NCBI GenBank assembly: GCA_934045075.1
Contig: OW203734.1
Location: 4,666,565-4,730,564 of the forward strand
DNA from: Yponomeuta sedellus
Taxonomy: Eukaryota > Arthropoda > Insecta > Lepidoptera > Yponomeutidae
Length of the DNA: 64,000 nucleotides
Direction of reading: 5' to 3'
Below the pieces are notes generated by a model. That model was given only the letters and a program-made list of their open reading frames with translations. It ran no database searches and was not told the origin of the DNA. Positions 20,394-31,322 of this stretch are shown here, in pieces. The translations under genes and the position numbers were made by a program. The stretch's first letter is position 1, and every line of letters starts with the position of its first letter.

Positions 20394-20808
20394 ATAATAG
20401 ACTGTGGAATGCATTGCCAGAAGAAGTGCGAAAAGCAAAGTCCTTTCCTATCTTCAAAGGACTGGTAAAGTGTCACTATCTCGCTGAAGACGTGTAATGT
20501 TATTATGACATAGTAATCATAGTAAGTTTTCTTTGTTGTTTGATTGACATGTAAAATGTATGTACTACCATATTATAACTGTATAATAATATATACATTA
20601 ATAATATATATGAATATTAGTTGTAAGTCAGTTTATGTACATATTCTTCCTATATACTTCATGTACCTACCTACTCTCTTCATCTTTCAGTTCTATCCAT
20701 CCCAAGGTTGTCTGGAAGAGATCGCTTTTAGCTTAGATCTGTAAGCCTTTTCATGTATTTTGTTTTCTGATGTGTACAATAAAGAGTTCTAATCTAATCT
20801 ATATTAGT
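20394..20808 (+). mobile_element. CR1 LINE 3' end with (TCTAA)n
   Basis: The ORF tail RLWNALPEEVRKAKSFPIFK ends at TAA 20495-20497, matching the end of the 33.6 kb LINE. The 3' UTR follows with GGTTGTCTGGAAGAGATC and GTACAATAAAGAGTTC, then CTAATCTAATCTA. 5'-truncated. Confidence 0.8.
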
Positions 20809-20875
20809 TCACTGCTGCACATAGCCCTCCCGTAATGAGCGTCATAACGCCCTGTCATCAGCTCGTCTTCGGAAT
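20806..20875 (-). mobile_element. RTE/SINE-F 3' module fragment
   Basis: Reverse of GGGAGGGCTATGTGCAGCAG with the adjacent coding-like part; only ~65 bases. Confidence 0.5.
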
Positions 20876-21710
20876 GGTTTATTAAGCACAAATTCGACAG
20901 TATCCTATTTTGTGGTCATTCATTTATTTTTTGTAGTTTCAAATAAGTAAACCCCAAGTACTGTCAACGGACTAGTACTTCACAACCCTAGACTATTCAC
21001 AGGACCAATTTTCGCTCTAAAACGTCTTTGATTACAACTCTGGAGCTTTTATCTAAGTCCATCCAATAGTAAACCTCATCCTTAGATATAAATGGATATT
21101 CCTACAGACAAAAACAAAGGCATTCTATGGAAACCTCAGCCTCCTTGCTTTTAGTTTCGCAACTGGTTCACCAGAAATATCACCGTTTATGAAGCTTTCC
21201 TTGGGGACAAACTAAAGGCTACTCTGCTACGTCTTTATAAGGGTCAGTATGGTCTGGACACATGAAGGAGTAGCCCACTAAGTGACGATATTTGAGAAGA
21301 TAATGGAATCTGTAATGATTCCGATATTGGCAATGACACGGTTTCATAGTGGCCCAATAAAGTGTATTAATTGCATCAGGAAGGGTTCAAGGGCTGAGAC
21401 GAAACACATTATATCTCGTTTCCTTTAATTGATCTGGGAGTAAACAATTTATTCAAGTATTTATATAAACATGTATTGTTAGCCTCTAAATAGGTTTTTA
21501 ATACATGTACCTATTTTTGTTTCCTTTTTAACTCCGTGTGCACTTTTTTAAAGTAATAAATAACTTACAGCACTTTGGATACGACTGAAAATGCGTTGAA
21601 ACGTATCACTCAGTTATGCTGAATTGGGCCCATTTTGGGAGTTTGAAATCTCCCACACTTCTGGCACCCCTTTTTACCGAATTGTTGGTATTTTAAATGT
21701 TACACTATTA
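20876..21710. other. No gene or recognised repeat
   Basis: A short SINE-A scrap (TTAGCCTCTAAATAGGTTTT) lies at about 21480. Nothing else is recognised. Confidence 0.4.
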
Positions 21711-21713
21711 TTA

Positions 21714-21905
21714 TCTTTAATGCACTAACCCGTGCGTGTACGTAATACAGAGAATAATGTAAAGATGTTCCAAATTCCACTGATGCCAGTGAGTCGCCCA
21801 TTAGCTCAGTTGGAAAGAGTGCTGGCACGGATAGCCAGAGGTCGCGGTTTCGAATCCCGGCATGGGTGGAATTTTTAGCCTCTAAATAGATTTTAAATGT
21901 TTTCC
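21714..21905 (+). mobile_element. SINE-A copy with 5' inverted-repeat end
   Basis: It starts CTTTAATGCACTAACCCGTG joined directly to GTGTACGTAATACAGAG, the same junction as the 9.8 kb copy. The core TTAGCTCAGTTGGAAAGAGT ... GGTTTCGAATCCCGGCATGG follows. The 3' inverted end is missing. Confidence 0.75.
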
Positions 21906-22510
21906 TTGCCATTTTATTATTGTTTGTTTTCGTAGCTATTTTAAGAGTCGCTCACATTTTTTTTTGCGTTTTCTGTTAAATGTTGTTTTTTGTATGTAGT
22001 GATGATGTGATTTCAGTGTTGTGTCGTCAAATGAATGATTTAGGTCATAGGACATTACGTACATTACTTAAATTAATTTAATTAATCATTCAATAAGCTC
22101 GTACAGTACTACACATCTTAAAAGTCCCTTCGGGAACCTGAAGCAATAAGTACATTCACCATGATCTTTAGCCGATACGGTTAAGGTGCAGAAATGATTG
22201 CCGCAATAGCGCTACCTATTACGCTCACGCTAATATTGCGATGACGTTGAATCAACCAATAGCAACAAAGGCGCGCGGCCTGCCATAAAATGAAACTATC
22301 TGATTGGTCGATCAACTTGCCGCACATCAAAAATTTGTTCATCTGCGCAGGTACATCCGCGAGACTTATTTTTTGTGTAGCACTGTACTTGTCTAATGCT
22401 ACTGGCTGGACCTAGGCCTGACTTAAAGCACGCCACTTCGTTCTATTCTCGGCTTTCGTTCAACGACTGCCAGCAATCTATATTATTCTTGAATCACCTA
22501 ATAATAACAT
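21906..22510. other. No gene or recognised repeat
   Basis: AT-rich sequence with nothing assignable. Confidence 0.4.
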
Positions 22511-22511
22511 T

Positions 22512-22848
22512 TTGCTGATTGTAATCAATCACTTGGCTTCAACAGGCGCGGTCAGGTGCTGGATGGGTGACCATCCCGTGATTAGCGTGGCATTTTTCCG
22601 AGCGCTTCCATGCTTCTCAAGGCACAATAAGCTGTTGGTGCCGGTTGTCATGAAGTGGCAGTCATAAAGACATGTCAGAGGCGTTATAGGCAGCTCGATA
22701 GCTTCTGACTGTAAGGCCAGCCACTGTCTTACAATCCTCCACCAACCCGGACCTGGCCCCCGTGATGGAGAATGTCCTTACCTTCCTGCGTTGCAGGAAG
22801 AGACCCATGCCCCAGCAATAGAGACATGCAAAGGGTGGATATCAATAA
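22512..22848 (+). mobile_element. SINE-5S, near full length
   Basis: AATCAATCACTTGGCTTCAA, GGATGGGTGACCATCCCGTG, the middle GCTGTTGGTGCCGGTTGTCA and the 3' module AGAGACCCATGCCCCAGCAA in order. The GGATGGGTGACC match to 5S rRNA is intact here. Confidence 0.75.
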
Positions 22849-23254
22849 TATCAATATCTTGGACACAATTGTTTCCTGTATTTTGAACAAATGAATATAA
22901 TGCTGAAATAAGGTGCCGGCGACTCCTTTTCGACTTGAAATTGTAACTAACAAAAAAACTTGTTAATCTCTCATCCTCTTTAACACAAAGGGTATGAGAA
23001 GGTTAAAAATTAATTGGTTTATGTTAAGGATAAAACAACAATGTTTACCGGCGACCCCCACACTAGACGATAGTCTGTATGGTGGGGGACTGGTCAAGTA
23101 GATTGGACATTTTAACATTAGGCGACGGTTAGGAAACAGATTAATATTACAATATTAAGGTTGCAAAAAATTAAGGTTAGAATAAATTTAGTTATAAAAA
23201 AATATATAAAACACTGTTTAGAGGAGACAGTGGAGAGAGCAGATATATCAACTT

Positions 23255-23275
23255 AAGTGTGTGTGTGTGTGTATG
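23255..23275 (+). repeat. (GT)n microsatellite
   Basis: About eight GT units. Confidence 0.85.
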
Positions 23276-23388
23276 TCGTGTCATATGAGCAAGCAGAATA
23301 TGTGTGAGCAATGAGATCTATTTAATAATTCTTAGAATGTCCTCGAACCTTCATCAACACCTTCTACTTTATACATAGGATGTTTATT

Positions 23389-23515
23389 GTGTGTATTTCC
23401 ATATTTGTGACGTCCTTGCCCGGTTACCGTAGCACAGGATATCCCAATTTGGGTCTACGACATAATACCTTGTTGTGTGGAAATAATAACTGAATAGGAT
23501 ATTATTTCTTAATGA
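23389..23515 (+). mobile_element. SINE-C 3' body
   Basis: ATTTGTGACGTCCTTGCCCG, CACAGGATATCCCAATTTGG and TTGTGTGGAAATAATAAC correspond to the SINE-C body. The head is lost. Confidence 0.5.
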
Positions 23516-23544
23516 TTCGCGGTACTCATAAGTAGTTATATATT

Positions 23545-23825
23545 ACATACATACATAACCTCACGCCTGTATCCCAGAGGGGTAGGCAGAGACCAGGGAC
23601 TGCCACTTGCCACGATCCTGAAAGATCACCTTCGCTTCATCGACGTTCATAAGTCGTTGCATGCACGCACGCCGGTTGCGGGTACTTTTTATCTTTGCCT
23701 TTGCTAATACATCCCCTATCTGGTCGATGTACGTCCGTCTGGGACGACCCTTACCAACCCTTCCACTCACATTCGCAATATATATTTGTATCGTCAATCT
23801 TTCTTCCTTCATCCTCTCCACATGT
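23545..23825 (-). pseudogene. RTE-2 C-terminal fragment
   Basis: An 86-residue frame (23561-23821) ends SAYPSGIQA and contains GRPRRTYIDQIGDVLAKAK and NRRACMQRLMNVDEAK. It is shorter than the 9.1 kb copy; truncation falls at HVERM. A GTATGTATG-type tail follows on the minus strand. Confidence 0.75.
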
Positions 23826-23904
23826 CATTATTTCCCGACGTTTTGGAGGCCGAATATAACAAAAAATCTAAGTCGCTTTAGCCGATTAAGTAGACCATGT
23901 AAAA

Positions 23905-24210
23905 ACATATACCCATGCCGGGATTCCAACTCGCGACCTCTGGATATCCGTGCCAGCACTCTTCCAATTGAGCTAATGGGTGACTCAATAATACAGAGAC
24001 TCAATGAGACTCGGTAATACAGAGAATAGTGTAAAGAGGTTCGAAATTTCACTGATGCCGGTGAGTCGCCCATTAGCTCAATTGGAAGAGTGCTGGCACG
24101 GATAGCCAGAGGTCGCGGGTTCGAATCCCAGCATGGGTGGAATTTTTAGCCTTTAAATATATGTTTTTAAAATTGTCCTTAGCACGGGTTACTGCATTAA
24201 AATAAAAATA
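23905..24210. mobile_element. Two SINE-A copies head-to-head
   Basis: The minus tRNA-like core (23911-23984) and plus core (24066-24139) form long inverted arms around ~80 bases. The plus copy ends GTCCTTAGCACGGGTT and a T/A-rich tail. CAGAGACTCAATGAGACTC at the centre is a small duplication. Confidence 0.7.
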
Positions 24211-24447
24211 GTATAGACAATGCAATCCATCAGATCATATTTGTCCACTGCTAGACATAGACCCCAAGGCTTGCCACTTTTTTCTGTCCTCGGCCTAAAT
24301 CTGAAGTAAATTGCCGGAGGCAGATGAATGATCCTCGTTCAACTAGCTGAAGTGCGTAATAATTTGGTAGAAATAAAATTTCTGGTGAGTAACTTCATAA
24401 GTTTTCATGTTATTTTTATTTTTACTGATTTCCTGAAGTATTTCGAA

Positions 24448-24510
24448 ACTTGGATGGATGGATGGATCGTTGGATGAAACGATGGACGGACGGAAGGACG
24501 GATGATTTTT
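24448..24510 (+). repeat. Degenerate (GATG)/(GGAC) tract
   Basis: GGATGGATGGATGGAT then GGACGGACGGAAGGACGG: a decaying tetranucleotide repeat. Confidence 0.7.
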
Positions 24511-24734
24511 TTAAAATTTATTTATTTATTTAGGTTTACATAATATAGGTACAGATTAAGTGGATTCGGACCTCCTAAAACCATAAATGGTTTGTCTTGA
24601 AGACGGGTCTTAATATCTTAAATGACTTAGTATTGAAACAGTAACGTGTAATTAAAGAATGAATGAAGTACTGAATTAATGAAAGAATGCATGAATTAAT
24701 TATTTACTACCGCAAACAAATATGCGGTTTCAGG

Positions 24735-24975
24735 CTATTTTAGTCCACTGCTGGACATAGCCCTCCCCTAATGAGCACCTTAGCGCAAGGTAATGGCATT
24801 GGGGGGTAATACCCGTAATCCCCACGCTGGGCATACGTGTTGGGGATCGCAGTTTAGTGGAATTGTACTGCAGGGGGCGCTGCTGCCCACCCCCCGGTTT
24901 GTGTCCCTTAGTCGCCTTTTACGACACCCGCGGGAAGAATTTGGGTTCTCTAGGCTGACACCACACAGCAACAAA
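24735..24975 (-). mobile_element. SINE-F copy
   Basis: Plus-strand order CTGCTGGACATAGCCCTCCC, GGGGATCGCAGTTTAGTGGA, GGGGGCGCTGCTGCCCACCC, GTCGCCTTTTACGACACCCG: a complete SINE-F in reverse. Confidence 0.75.
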
Positions 24976-25285
24976 TATGCTTACATAATAATAATTATAA
25001 AATAAGGTTGGTGTGTGACAATGGTACTATTTCAGCGTTTGCTGTTTGCTTTATGAAATTTCTTAAGTCTATTTGTCCAGAGAGAAAGGTATTTGGTATA
25101 AGACTATGCAAACAGAGCCACCTCATGTTCCCTGGTTTGCCAATGTGAGACTGAAAAGATGTTATATTATAACTGCACATAGACTTAGAACGGTCATATG
25201 CCATTAAACAAGTTCAACTTCCTCATTGGTAAAGTCATTAGCCCAAACTGTGAAACTTGTAACACAGTAGAAGACGTGCAACATA

Positions 25286-25543
25286 TCGCACCCTCAGAAC
25301 GGAAGAGGCCTAAGTAAAAAAATAGTGAAATTGAGTTACAATCATAGAGTCATAAAAAGGTATGCCGTGGACGGAAGATTCGCTATGCTCTTTTTTTACA
25401 ATAAGTGCCTTTGTTTTACTATTCATCGGATAGAGCATACCTTTTTATGTCTCTCTATGATTGTTAGATACTCCATTTTTTGAGATTTTTTTGAATATTT
25501 AAACTATTTTTTGACTTAGGCCTCTTTCGTTCTGAGGGTGCGA
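25286..25543. mobile_element. 258-base foldback MITE with TA target sites
   Basis: The ends TCGCACCCTCAGAACGGAAG and, reversed, TCGCACCCTCAGAACGAAAG bound the element, with TA on both sides. Homology between the arms continues inward (GAGGCCTAAGT; AATCATAGAG; CATAAAAAGGTATGC), so nearly the whole unit can fold. No frame. The TA site suggests a Tc1/mariner-group MITE. Confidence 0.75.
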
Positions 25544-25545
25544 TA

Positions 25546-26268
25546 TACTGTTGGAGTGTACCAAGTATTCAGTGCAAAGAGCACATATAATAGCAGAGTT
25601 GCAGTTAAATATAATGGATGTTGGTACATTGCAGAGCATATTGCACGATCCCACCTCATATAAAATATATAAAATTTACAGTAAAATATTATAAGTTAGT
25701 TATTTATAAACAATATATAGTTTATACTTATATTTAGATTAGGTAGTGTAAGAAAACATTGTGATTTGGTCTGATGGGGCTGACATGATCACATGGTGAT
25801 CAAAGCCTCTAAATAAAAATAAGAATATAACAAAAGTCTATTTGGTAGGTCTAAGAAAAGGTCGTAGGCTAATTGATATTGTATAACAACGGTTGCTCCG
25901 TCAGCTAGTAAAAAATATAATTATAGCCCTTCCGTCTGGGCCCATACTACTTATGTGGCCTGAATCCCGCCCAATTCTATTTTAACTTAGCCGTCGTAGC
26001 TCCAACATAGTTGTTAGTCCAAAAATAAATTCAATGCATAAAGTTACGAGAATATTCTCTTGCTCTTCGAGAAATATTTTGTCTCTAGTAGGTAATAATA
26101 ATTTAAATACGATTTGTCTTAGGAAGGGTCTATGAACAATTAAATTTAAGGGCTTAGATGTAATGGGCGGGGCTAAAACAGGACTATTATTAGGTTCGTA
26201 GGGACTTGAACCCTACTTTATGTTGATTACATAGGTAGTTGCAAAGGATATTCGTTGCTACATAAATG
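25546..26268. other. No gene or recognised repeat
   Basis: AT-rich sequence; nothing supported. Confidence 0.4.
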
Positions 26269-26269
26269 G

Positions 26270-26384
26270 AGCTTATATACGTCCCACTACGGGTCCCAGG
26301 CCTTCTCTCAGAGAGAGAAACTATGGGCTTAATCACCACGCGTGCCCACCGCACGTTGGCGATTTCAAGCGCTGAGTTAGTTGA
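26270..26384 (-). mobile_element. SINE-D 3' part
   Basis: ACGTCCCACTACGGGTCCCA, CTTCTCTCAGAGAGAG, and CGTTGGCGATTTCAAGCGCT: the SINE-D 3' body reversed. Confidence 0.6.
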
Positions 26385-26385
26385 A

Positions 26386-26605
26386 CAAAAAAAATCTTTT
26401 AATATCATTGCGCCAAGTCACTGGTTAAATAAATAAATAAGATAAGATAAGATAAGAATATTCTTTATTGTACACTGGAAAAACAACAAATACAAAACAA
26501 TTGCAAATATACATAGTACAATTGGCGGCCTTATTACTAAAAGAAATTTCTTCCAGACAACCTTACGATGGAAAGTTGCTGAAGGAAATTAGAAAGACGG
26601 GTAGC
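26386..26605 (-). mobile_element. CR1 LINE 3' UTR with (TTATC)n end
   Basis: GATAAGATAAGATAAG then AATATTCTTTATTGTACACT and AATTGGCGGCCTTATTAC ... TTCCAGACAACC. Its first ~130 bases (26388-26516) recur in reverse at 27472-27607 with one TTATC unit fewer. Confidence 0.75.
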
Positions 26606-26713
26606 CAGTGCAAATTTGAATATTGATACATACTTATACTTAATAATAATACACTAACATACCGTTACTTATATAAACTTATAATTTATTACATTTATTA
26701 TTAGTATATAAAT

Positions 26714-27446
26714 ATTTAAAAACCTATTTAGAGGCTAAAAATTTCACCCATGCCGGGATTCGAACCCGCAACCTCTGGCTATCCGTACCAGCGCTCTACC
26801 AATTGAGCCAATGGGCGACTCACGGTATCAGTGAAATTTCGACCCCCTTTACAATATTCTCTGTATTACGTACAGGCAGCGACATCTGACTTAAGCAAAT
26901 TGCATTACTTACAGCCCCGACTACCTACTTTGCAGTTAGGTTTAACATCGGAACGATATCACTGTACCCACATGATTACACTATTTTTATTTTTTATGCA
27001 CTAACCCGTGCTAAGGAACAAATTTAAAAACCTATTTAGAGGCTAAAAATTTCACCCATGCCGGGATTCGAACCCGCAACCTCTGGCTATCCGTACCAGC
27101 GCTCTACCAATTGAGCCAATGGGCGACTCACGGTATCAGTGAAATTTCGACCCCCTTTACAATATTCTCTGTATTACGTACAGGCAGCGACATCTGACTT
27201 AAGCAAATTGCATTACTTACAGCCCCGACTACCTACTTTGCAGTTAGGTTTAACATCGGAACGATATCACTGTACCCACATGATTACACTATTTTTATTT
27301 TTAATGCACTAACCCGTGCTAAGGAACAAATTTAAAAACCTATTTAGAGGCTAAAAATTTCACCCATGCCGGGATTCGAACCCGCAACCTCTGGCTATCC
27401 GTACCAGCGCTCTACCAATTGAGCCAATGGGCGACTCACGGTATCA
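26714..27446 (-). repeat. SINE-A tandem array, 2.4 units of 308 bases
   Basis: The motif ATTTCACCCATGCCGGGATT recurs at 26741, 27049 and 27357, exactly 308 apart, with almost no differences between units. Each unit holds a minus SINE-A core, the GTACCCACATGATTACAC leader and one copy of AATGCACTAACCCGTGCTAA at the joint. Near-identity implies recent amplification or an assembly effect. Confidence 0.85.
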
Positions 27447-27471
27447 GTGAGTCGCCCATTGGCTCAATTGG
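27415..27471. repeat. 25-base-arm palindrome
   Basis: Arms 27415-27439 and 27447-27471 are perfect, spacer GGTATCA. Left of it is the SINE-A array; right of it is inverted CR1 3' UTR. Confidence 0.9.
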
Positions 27472-28018
27472 AAAAAACTATGTATATTTGCAATTGTTTT
27501 GTATTTGTTGTTTTTCCAGTGTACAATAAAGAATATTCTTATCTTATCTTATTTATTTATTTAACCAGTGACTTGGCGCAATGATATTAAAAGATTTTTT
27601 TTGTTCAACCCACATGATTACACTATTTTTATTTTTAATTTAATTTTTTAATTTTTAATTTTTTGTTCCTTAGCACGGGTTAGTGCATTAAAAATAAAAA
27701 TAGTGTAATCATGTGGGTACAGTGATATCGTTCCGATGTTAAACCTAACTGCGAAGTAGGTAGTCGGGGCTGTAAGTAATGCAATTTGCTTAAGTCAGAT
27801 GTCGCTGCCTGTACGTAATACAGAGAATATTGTAAAGGGGGTCGAAATTTCACTGATACCGTGAGTCGCCCATTGGCTCCATTGGTAGAGCGCTGGTACG
27901 GATAGCCAGAGGTTGCGGGTTCGAATCCCGGCATGGGTGAAATTTTTAGCCTCTAAATAGGTTTTTAAATTTGTTCCTTAGCACGGGTTAGTGCATTAAA
28001 AATAAAAATAGTGTAGTA
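27447..28018 (+). mobile_element. Inverted part of the complex: CR1 tail then SINE-A (+)
   Basis: 27472-27607 is the reverse complement of 26388-26516. A second palindrome (arms 27608-27639 and 27687-27718, 32 bases) leads into a plus-oriented 308-type SINE-A (27719-28010) with core TTGGCTCCATTGGTAGAGC and GGTTCGAATCCCGGCATGGG. Confidence 0.8.
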
Positions 28019-28299
28019 TATAAATACTTAAATAATTATCTATAAATAAAATTTTTCAGGGACAGGGGTAAAAGAATAAATAACTAACAAACAATGTTGT
28101 CACTTATAAAATTTATCCATGCGTAGCTTTGCAAATAGCATGGTGCAAGACGACGAAACCGTTTTACTTATTGACTGGATAGAGTTTACCCATGGATAAG
28201 CTGATAGGTAGTGCTGCCTGACAGAATTGGCTCAAGCTGGCCTAAATAGTAGAGACAGAACTCTTAACTTAACATAAAAAAGGTAATTAAATAGAAATT

Positions 28300-28672
28300 G
28301 TGAAGCGCTCGTGGCCTAGTCAAACCGAGTGATTGGAATCATTCACTTGAGTTAAGCAACAACAGGCGCGGTCAGGTGCAGGATGGGTGACTGTCCCGTA
28401 ACTACCGCTAGTAGCATTTTTCCGAGCGCTTCCTTGCCTCGCGAGGCACGCTAAGCCGTTGGTGCCGGCTGTCATGTAATGGCAGTTGTTAAGCCATGTC
28501 AGAGGCCACATAAGTGGCTTGATAACTGCTGACAGTAAGAGCCGAAACTGTCTTACAAGCCTCCACCAACCCGGACTTGGCCCCCGTGGTGGAGTATGGC
28601 CTAACCTTCCTGCGATGCAGGAAGAGACTCGTGCCCCAGCAGTGGAGACAAACAAGGATCGATATCGAAACA
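28300..28672 (+). mobile_element. SINE-5S, full length
   Basis: GAAGCGCTCGTGGCCTAGTC, TTAAGCAACAACAGGCGCGG, GGATGGGTGACTGTCCCGTA, GCCGTTGGTGCCGGCTGTCA and CTCGTGCCCCAGCAGTGGAG in order. Confidence 0.8.
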
Positions 28673-28922
28673 AAAATTAACGCCTTTCTTTATAATAACA
28701 TAATTCCCTACAACGCTCGTTAAAATAGTCTGTGCTAATGTTACAACAAAAAGGCGTCATCACAGATTAAGCAACATAAGGGTATTTTAGTGGAATCGTG
28801 TTTTTATAATAAGTCTTTTGGTATGATAAATGAAAAAATTAAAATGCAATTTGTATAACTCTAGTAAATGATGGTTACAATCTAAGTAGAACTAAGTTCC
28901 TTAAGTAACTCATTAAAGACAA

Positions 28923-29042
28923 ACTTGGCCTCCGTGGTGGAGGTACAGAACGCGGGGTCGCTTTCTGTACCGCAGGAAGGTTAGGCCAGGTTAGGGTACG
29001 GGTGTACCCCAGCTGTGGGGACATATAAGAGCTGTTATCGAT
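28923..29042 (+). mobile_element. SINE-5S tail with internal inversion
   Basis: CTTGGCCTCCGTGGTGGAG is in plus orientation, CGCAGGAAGGTTAGGCCA in minus, then GGGTGTACCCCAGCTGTGGG in plus. A GTACAGAA/TTCTGTAC hairpin (28943-28970) marks one switch. Confidence 0.55.
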
Positions 29043-29510
29043 ATGAGAGGCCTATACCCTGTCGAGGAACACACATATTATGGAGGCTACTTAAAAACAG
29101 TATATGAAAACGTGCAAGAGAGTGGGATACCAGAGAAAATAAAGGCCTAAACATTCTTAGTAGAGATTGTAAGATTTAGTCCGATTTACAAAGATAGCAT
29201 CGGCACCAAAATCGTTTCAACCATGCACCAGTGGACCATAATTTTATATGAAATCATTTTATATAAATAAAACTCCCCGCCGACACGTTTCCATCGATAA
29301 AGGGCCTCAGAAGACAAGAATCTAACCAACTTTATATTACACCCACGTCCCTTTACCTTGTCAGGCCTTATCATATATTATTTTGTCGCAAAATGCATAT
29401 CTGACAGTTTTTGAATTATCTTCACGGGAACGCTGTGATGGGAACAGAAGTGGCTTCCGATTACGATATTTTGATCAAATTTTGGAATGCTTTGTAAACA
29501 TAAACATTAT
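29043..29510. other. No gene or recognised repeat
   Basis: AT-rich; nothing supported. Confidence 0.4.
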
Positions 29511-29600
29511 CTCTCTCTCTCAAACACACACGCACAAACATACACACACACACACATATACACCCTCATACACACACACACACAATACATAATACACTAC
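29511..29600 (+). repeat. CT/CA microsatellite tract
   Basis: CTCTCTCTC followed by several ACACACACAC runs; imperfect. Confidence 0.85.
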
Positions 29601-29644
29601 ACAAAAACGAGTTGTAAACGAGCCGGGACAGAAAGAGGAGGCGT

Positions 29645-29672
29645 TAGTTAGTTAGTTAGTTAGTTAGTTAGC
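29645..29672 (+). repeat. (GTTA)7 microsatellite
   Basis: GTTAGTTAGTTAGTTAG and continuation. Confidence 0.9.
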
Positions 29673-29682
29673 CTCATAGCTG

Positions 29683-30112
29683 GGTGATTGTACGTAGTAC
29701 GCGCTTAGGTACGCCGAGACACGTTAACACGTCATACACTATGGTTTCCTCACGATGTCTTTCTTTACGTTAGCGAGTAACATAACAATATTAAGAGTAA
29801 TACAGAGAATATTGTAGAGGTTCGAAATTTCGCTGACGCCGGCACTTGCTTGTTAGCTCAGTTGGCAGAACGCTGGTACGGTTGGCCAAAGGTCGCGGGT
29901 TCGAGTCCCGGCATGGGCGGAATTTTTAGCCTCTAGGTTTTAAAGTTGTCCTCATCACGGTTTAGAGCAAAAAAAAAGAATATAATCATAGAGTATATAA
30001 CTTCACAAATGTCACAAAACTCAGAAAACAAAGTCATTGGCACATGCCAGGTTCGAACCCACGACTCCCCATTTGAAAAGCCGGCATTCTACACCGCTCC
30101 GCTACCACCGCT
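29683..30112 (-). mobile_element. SINE-D interrupted by SINE-A
   Basis: GTTTCCTCACGATGTCTTTC (left) and AACAAAGTCATTGGCACATG, GGTTCGAACCCACGACTCCC (right) are adjacent in the intact 20.1 kb SINE-D. Here they are separated by the SINE-A copy at about 29790-29990. An RTE-type tail (GAGGCCTATGTCCAGTAGAG) follows at about 30113-30180. Confidence 0.65.
29790..29990 (+). mobile_element. SINE-A copy nested in SINE-D
   Basis: GTAATACAGAGAATATTG, TTAGCTCAGTTGGCAGAACG, GGTTCGAGTCCCGGCATGGG, TTTTTAGCCTCTAGG, then a degraded GTCCTCATCACGG end. Confidence 0.75.
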
Positions 30113-30388
30113 TAAGGGGAAGCGTATCTTGAGGGAGGCCTATGTCCAGTAGAGGTCGAATATGGGCTGATTGATTGATGGAAAGAAAAGGCTTGGAAAT
30201 AATTGTTCTGTTTCTTTCTAGTCTACCGTTGAGAACACCATTCGATAAAAATGCGTGTCGTAATACCGCCATCATTTGTCATCTGACGTTTTCCCGTAGC
30301 GTACATACATTGGGGCCGGCATTCGAGATTAGCCTTTAGGGCGAGATTCGCTTGAGGTACCCAAAATTGGAAAATATTATCATTTTGT

Positions 30389-30524
30389 AGACTGTTAGTC
30401 CGGATTTACTTACGGGTGTTGTTATATCGGAAAAGTCCGACCAGGTTTCGCTCCGATTCGCAGAGCTTAATCATGGTGAGCAGAGACGGAGCTCGCGTCG
30501 TCGGTTGCTTGTCTCACACTGTGC
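30389..30524 (+). mobile_element. SINE-G copy
   Basis: TGTAGACTGTTAGTCCGGAT through CCGACCAGGTTTCGCTCCGA and GTCGTCGGTTGCTTGTCTCA matches the SINE-G at 51.1 kb, whose ends are defined by a TSD. The A-rich tail is replaced by the adjacent SINE-5S. Confidence 0.7.
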
Positions 30525-30665
30525 CCCATTGATGGGGCACGGGTTTTTTACTGCATAGCAGGAAGCTTAGGCCATACTCCACTGCGGGTTCTAAGTCCAG
30601 GTTGGTGGAGGATTGTAAGAAAGTGACGGACTTTACTGTCAGAAGTTATCAAGCCACCCTCAAAC
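30525..30665 (-). mobile_element. SINE-5S 3' module
   Basis: CCCCATTGATGGGGCACGGG, GCTTAGGCCATACTCCACTG, GAAGTTATCAAGCCACCC: reverse of the SINE-5S end. Confidence 0.7.
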
Positions 30666-31075
30666 AGTTAACTCATTTAGGATATAAAGTATATTAAAAT
30701 ATTGAAATGCACGTCAACTTTAAGTGCGATATGTGTACAATGCAAAAGTGCCCTGTGAAAATTTCCCCTTTAACAAATACTGAGTTGTCCTTTCCCGGAA
30801 TACGGTTCGTCCTTAAATTCGCAGAGTCCATCAATCTTTGCACCTTTGTATCGCCACCCGCAAGCACAAAACAAATAAGACGAAAGAATGAAGTGCGGTT
30901 ACGAATCCAATCCCACATTCATTACATAACATTTTTAACAGTTTACATAATGGCAGATACAATGCTTCTGGCCCCACTAGGATATCCTGTGTCGTGGGTC
31001 CCTAGAAATTCAGCTAATTATTGTATACGGTAAGGTAAATAGCTATATGTAAGACAAGAATAAACAGCTACGTGG
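30666..31075. other. Unrecognised stretch with SINE-B tail
   Basis: A minus SINE-B tail (GATACAATGCTTCTGGCCCC ... CCTGTGTCGTGGG) lies at about 30955-31000. Overlapping 74- and 108-codon frames on the two strands show no family motif. Confidence 0.35.
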
Positions 31076-31089
31076 CTGTGGCAAATGAA

Positions 31090-31322
31090 AATGGAAAACA
31101 TCGTGAGTAAACCCGAATCTTGGCTGGCTTCGCACGTAGATACCCACTAGAAAGTGGAGATAAAGAAGTTTTCTCTTAAAAACTGATCGGCCTATCGCAC
31201 AGGAAAGACTATACGCTAACCGTGAAGGAAACCATCGTAAGTAATACTGAATCTTGGGAGACTCCGCACGTATTTACGGAAAAGTGCATTATAAATAAGT
31301 TTTCACTTCAAAACTGTAAGAA
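31090..31322 (+). repeat. Two degenerate tandem copies, SINE-D-like middle
   Basis: AAACATCGTGAGTAAACCCGA ... CTTAAAAACTG and AACCATCGTAAGTAATACTG ... CTTCAAAACTG repeat at ~135-base spacing. CTAACCGTGAAGGAAACCAT links them to SINE-D. Confidence 0.45.

Noticed and set aside
21795..21870. Serine- or other tRNA gene
   Set aside because: Cloverleaf-like and with A/B boxes, but the position before the anticodon is not U, the stem ends are imperfect and the unit is the SINE-A core repeated over a dozen times.
25286..25543. microRNA precursor
   Set aside because: The long hairpin is explained by MITE terminal repeats; a small-RNA product cannot be judged from sequence alone.
26714..27446. CRISPR-like array
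   Set aside because: The 308-base units are whole SINE-A copies without unique spacers, in eukaryotic DNA.
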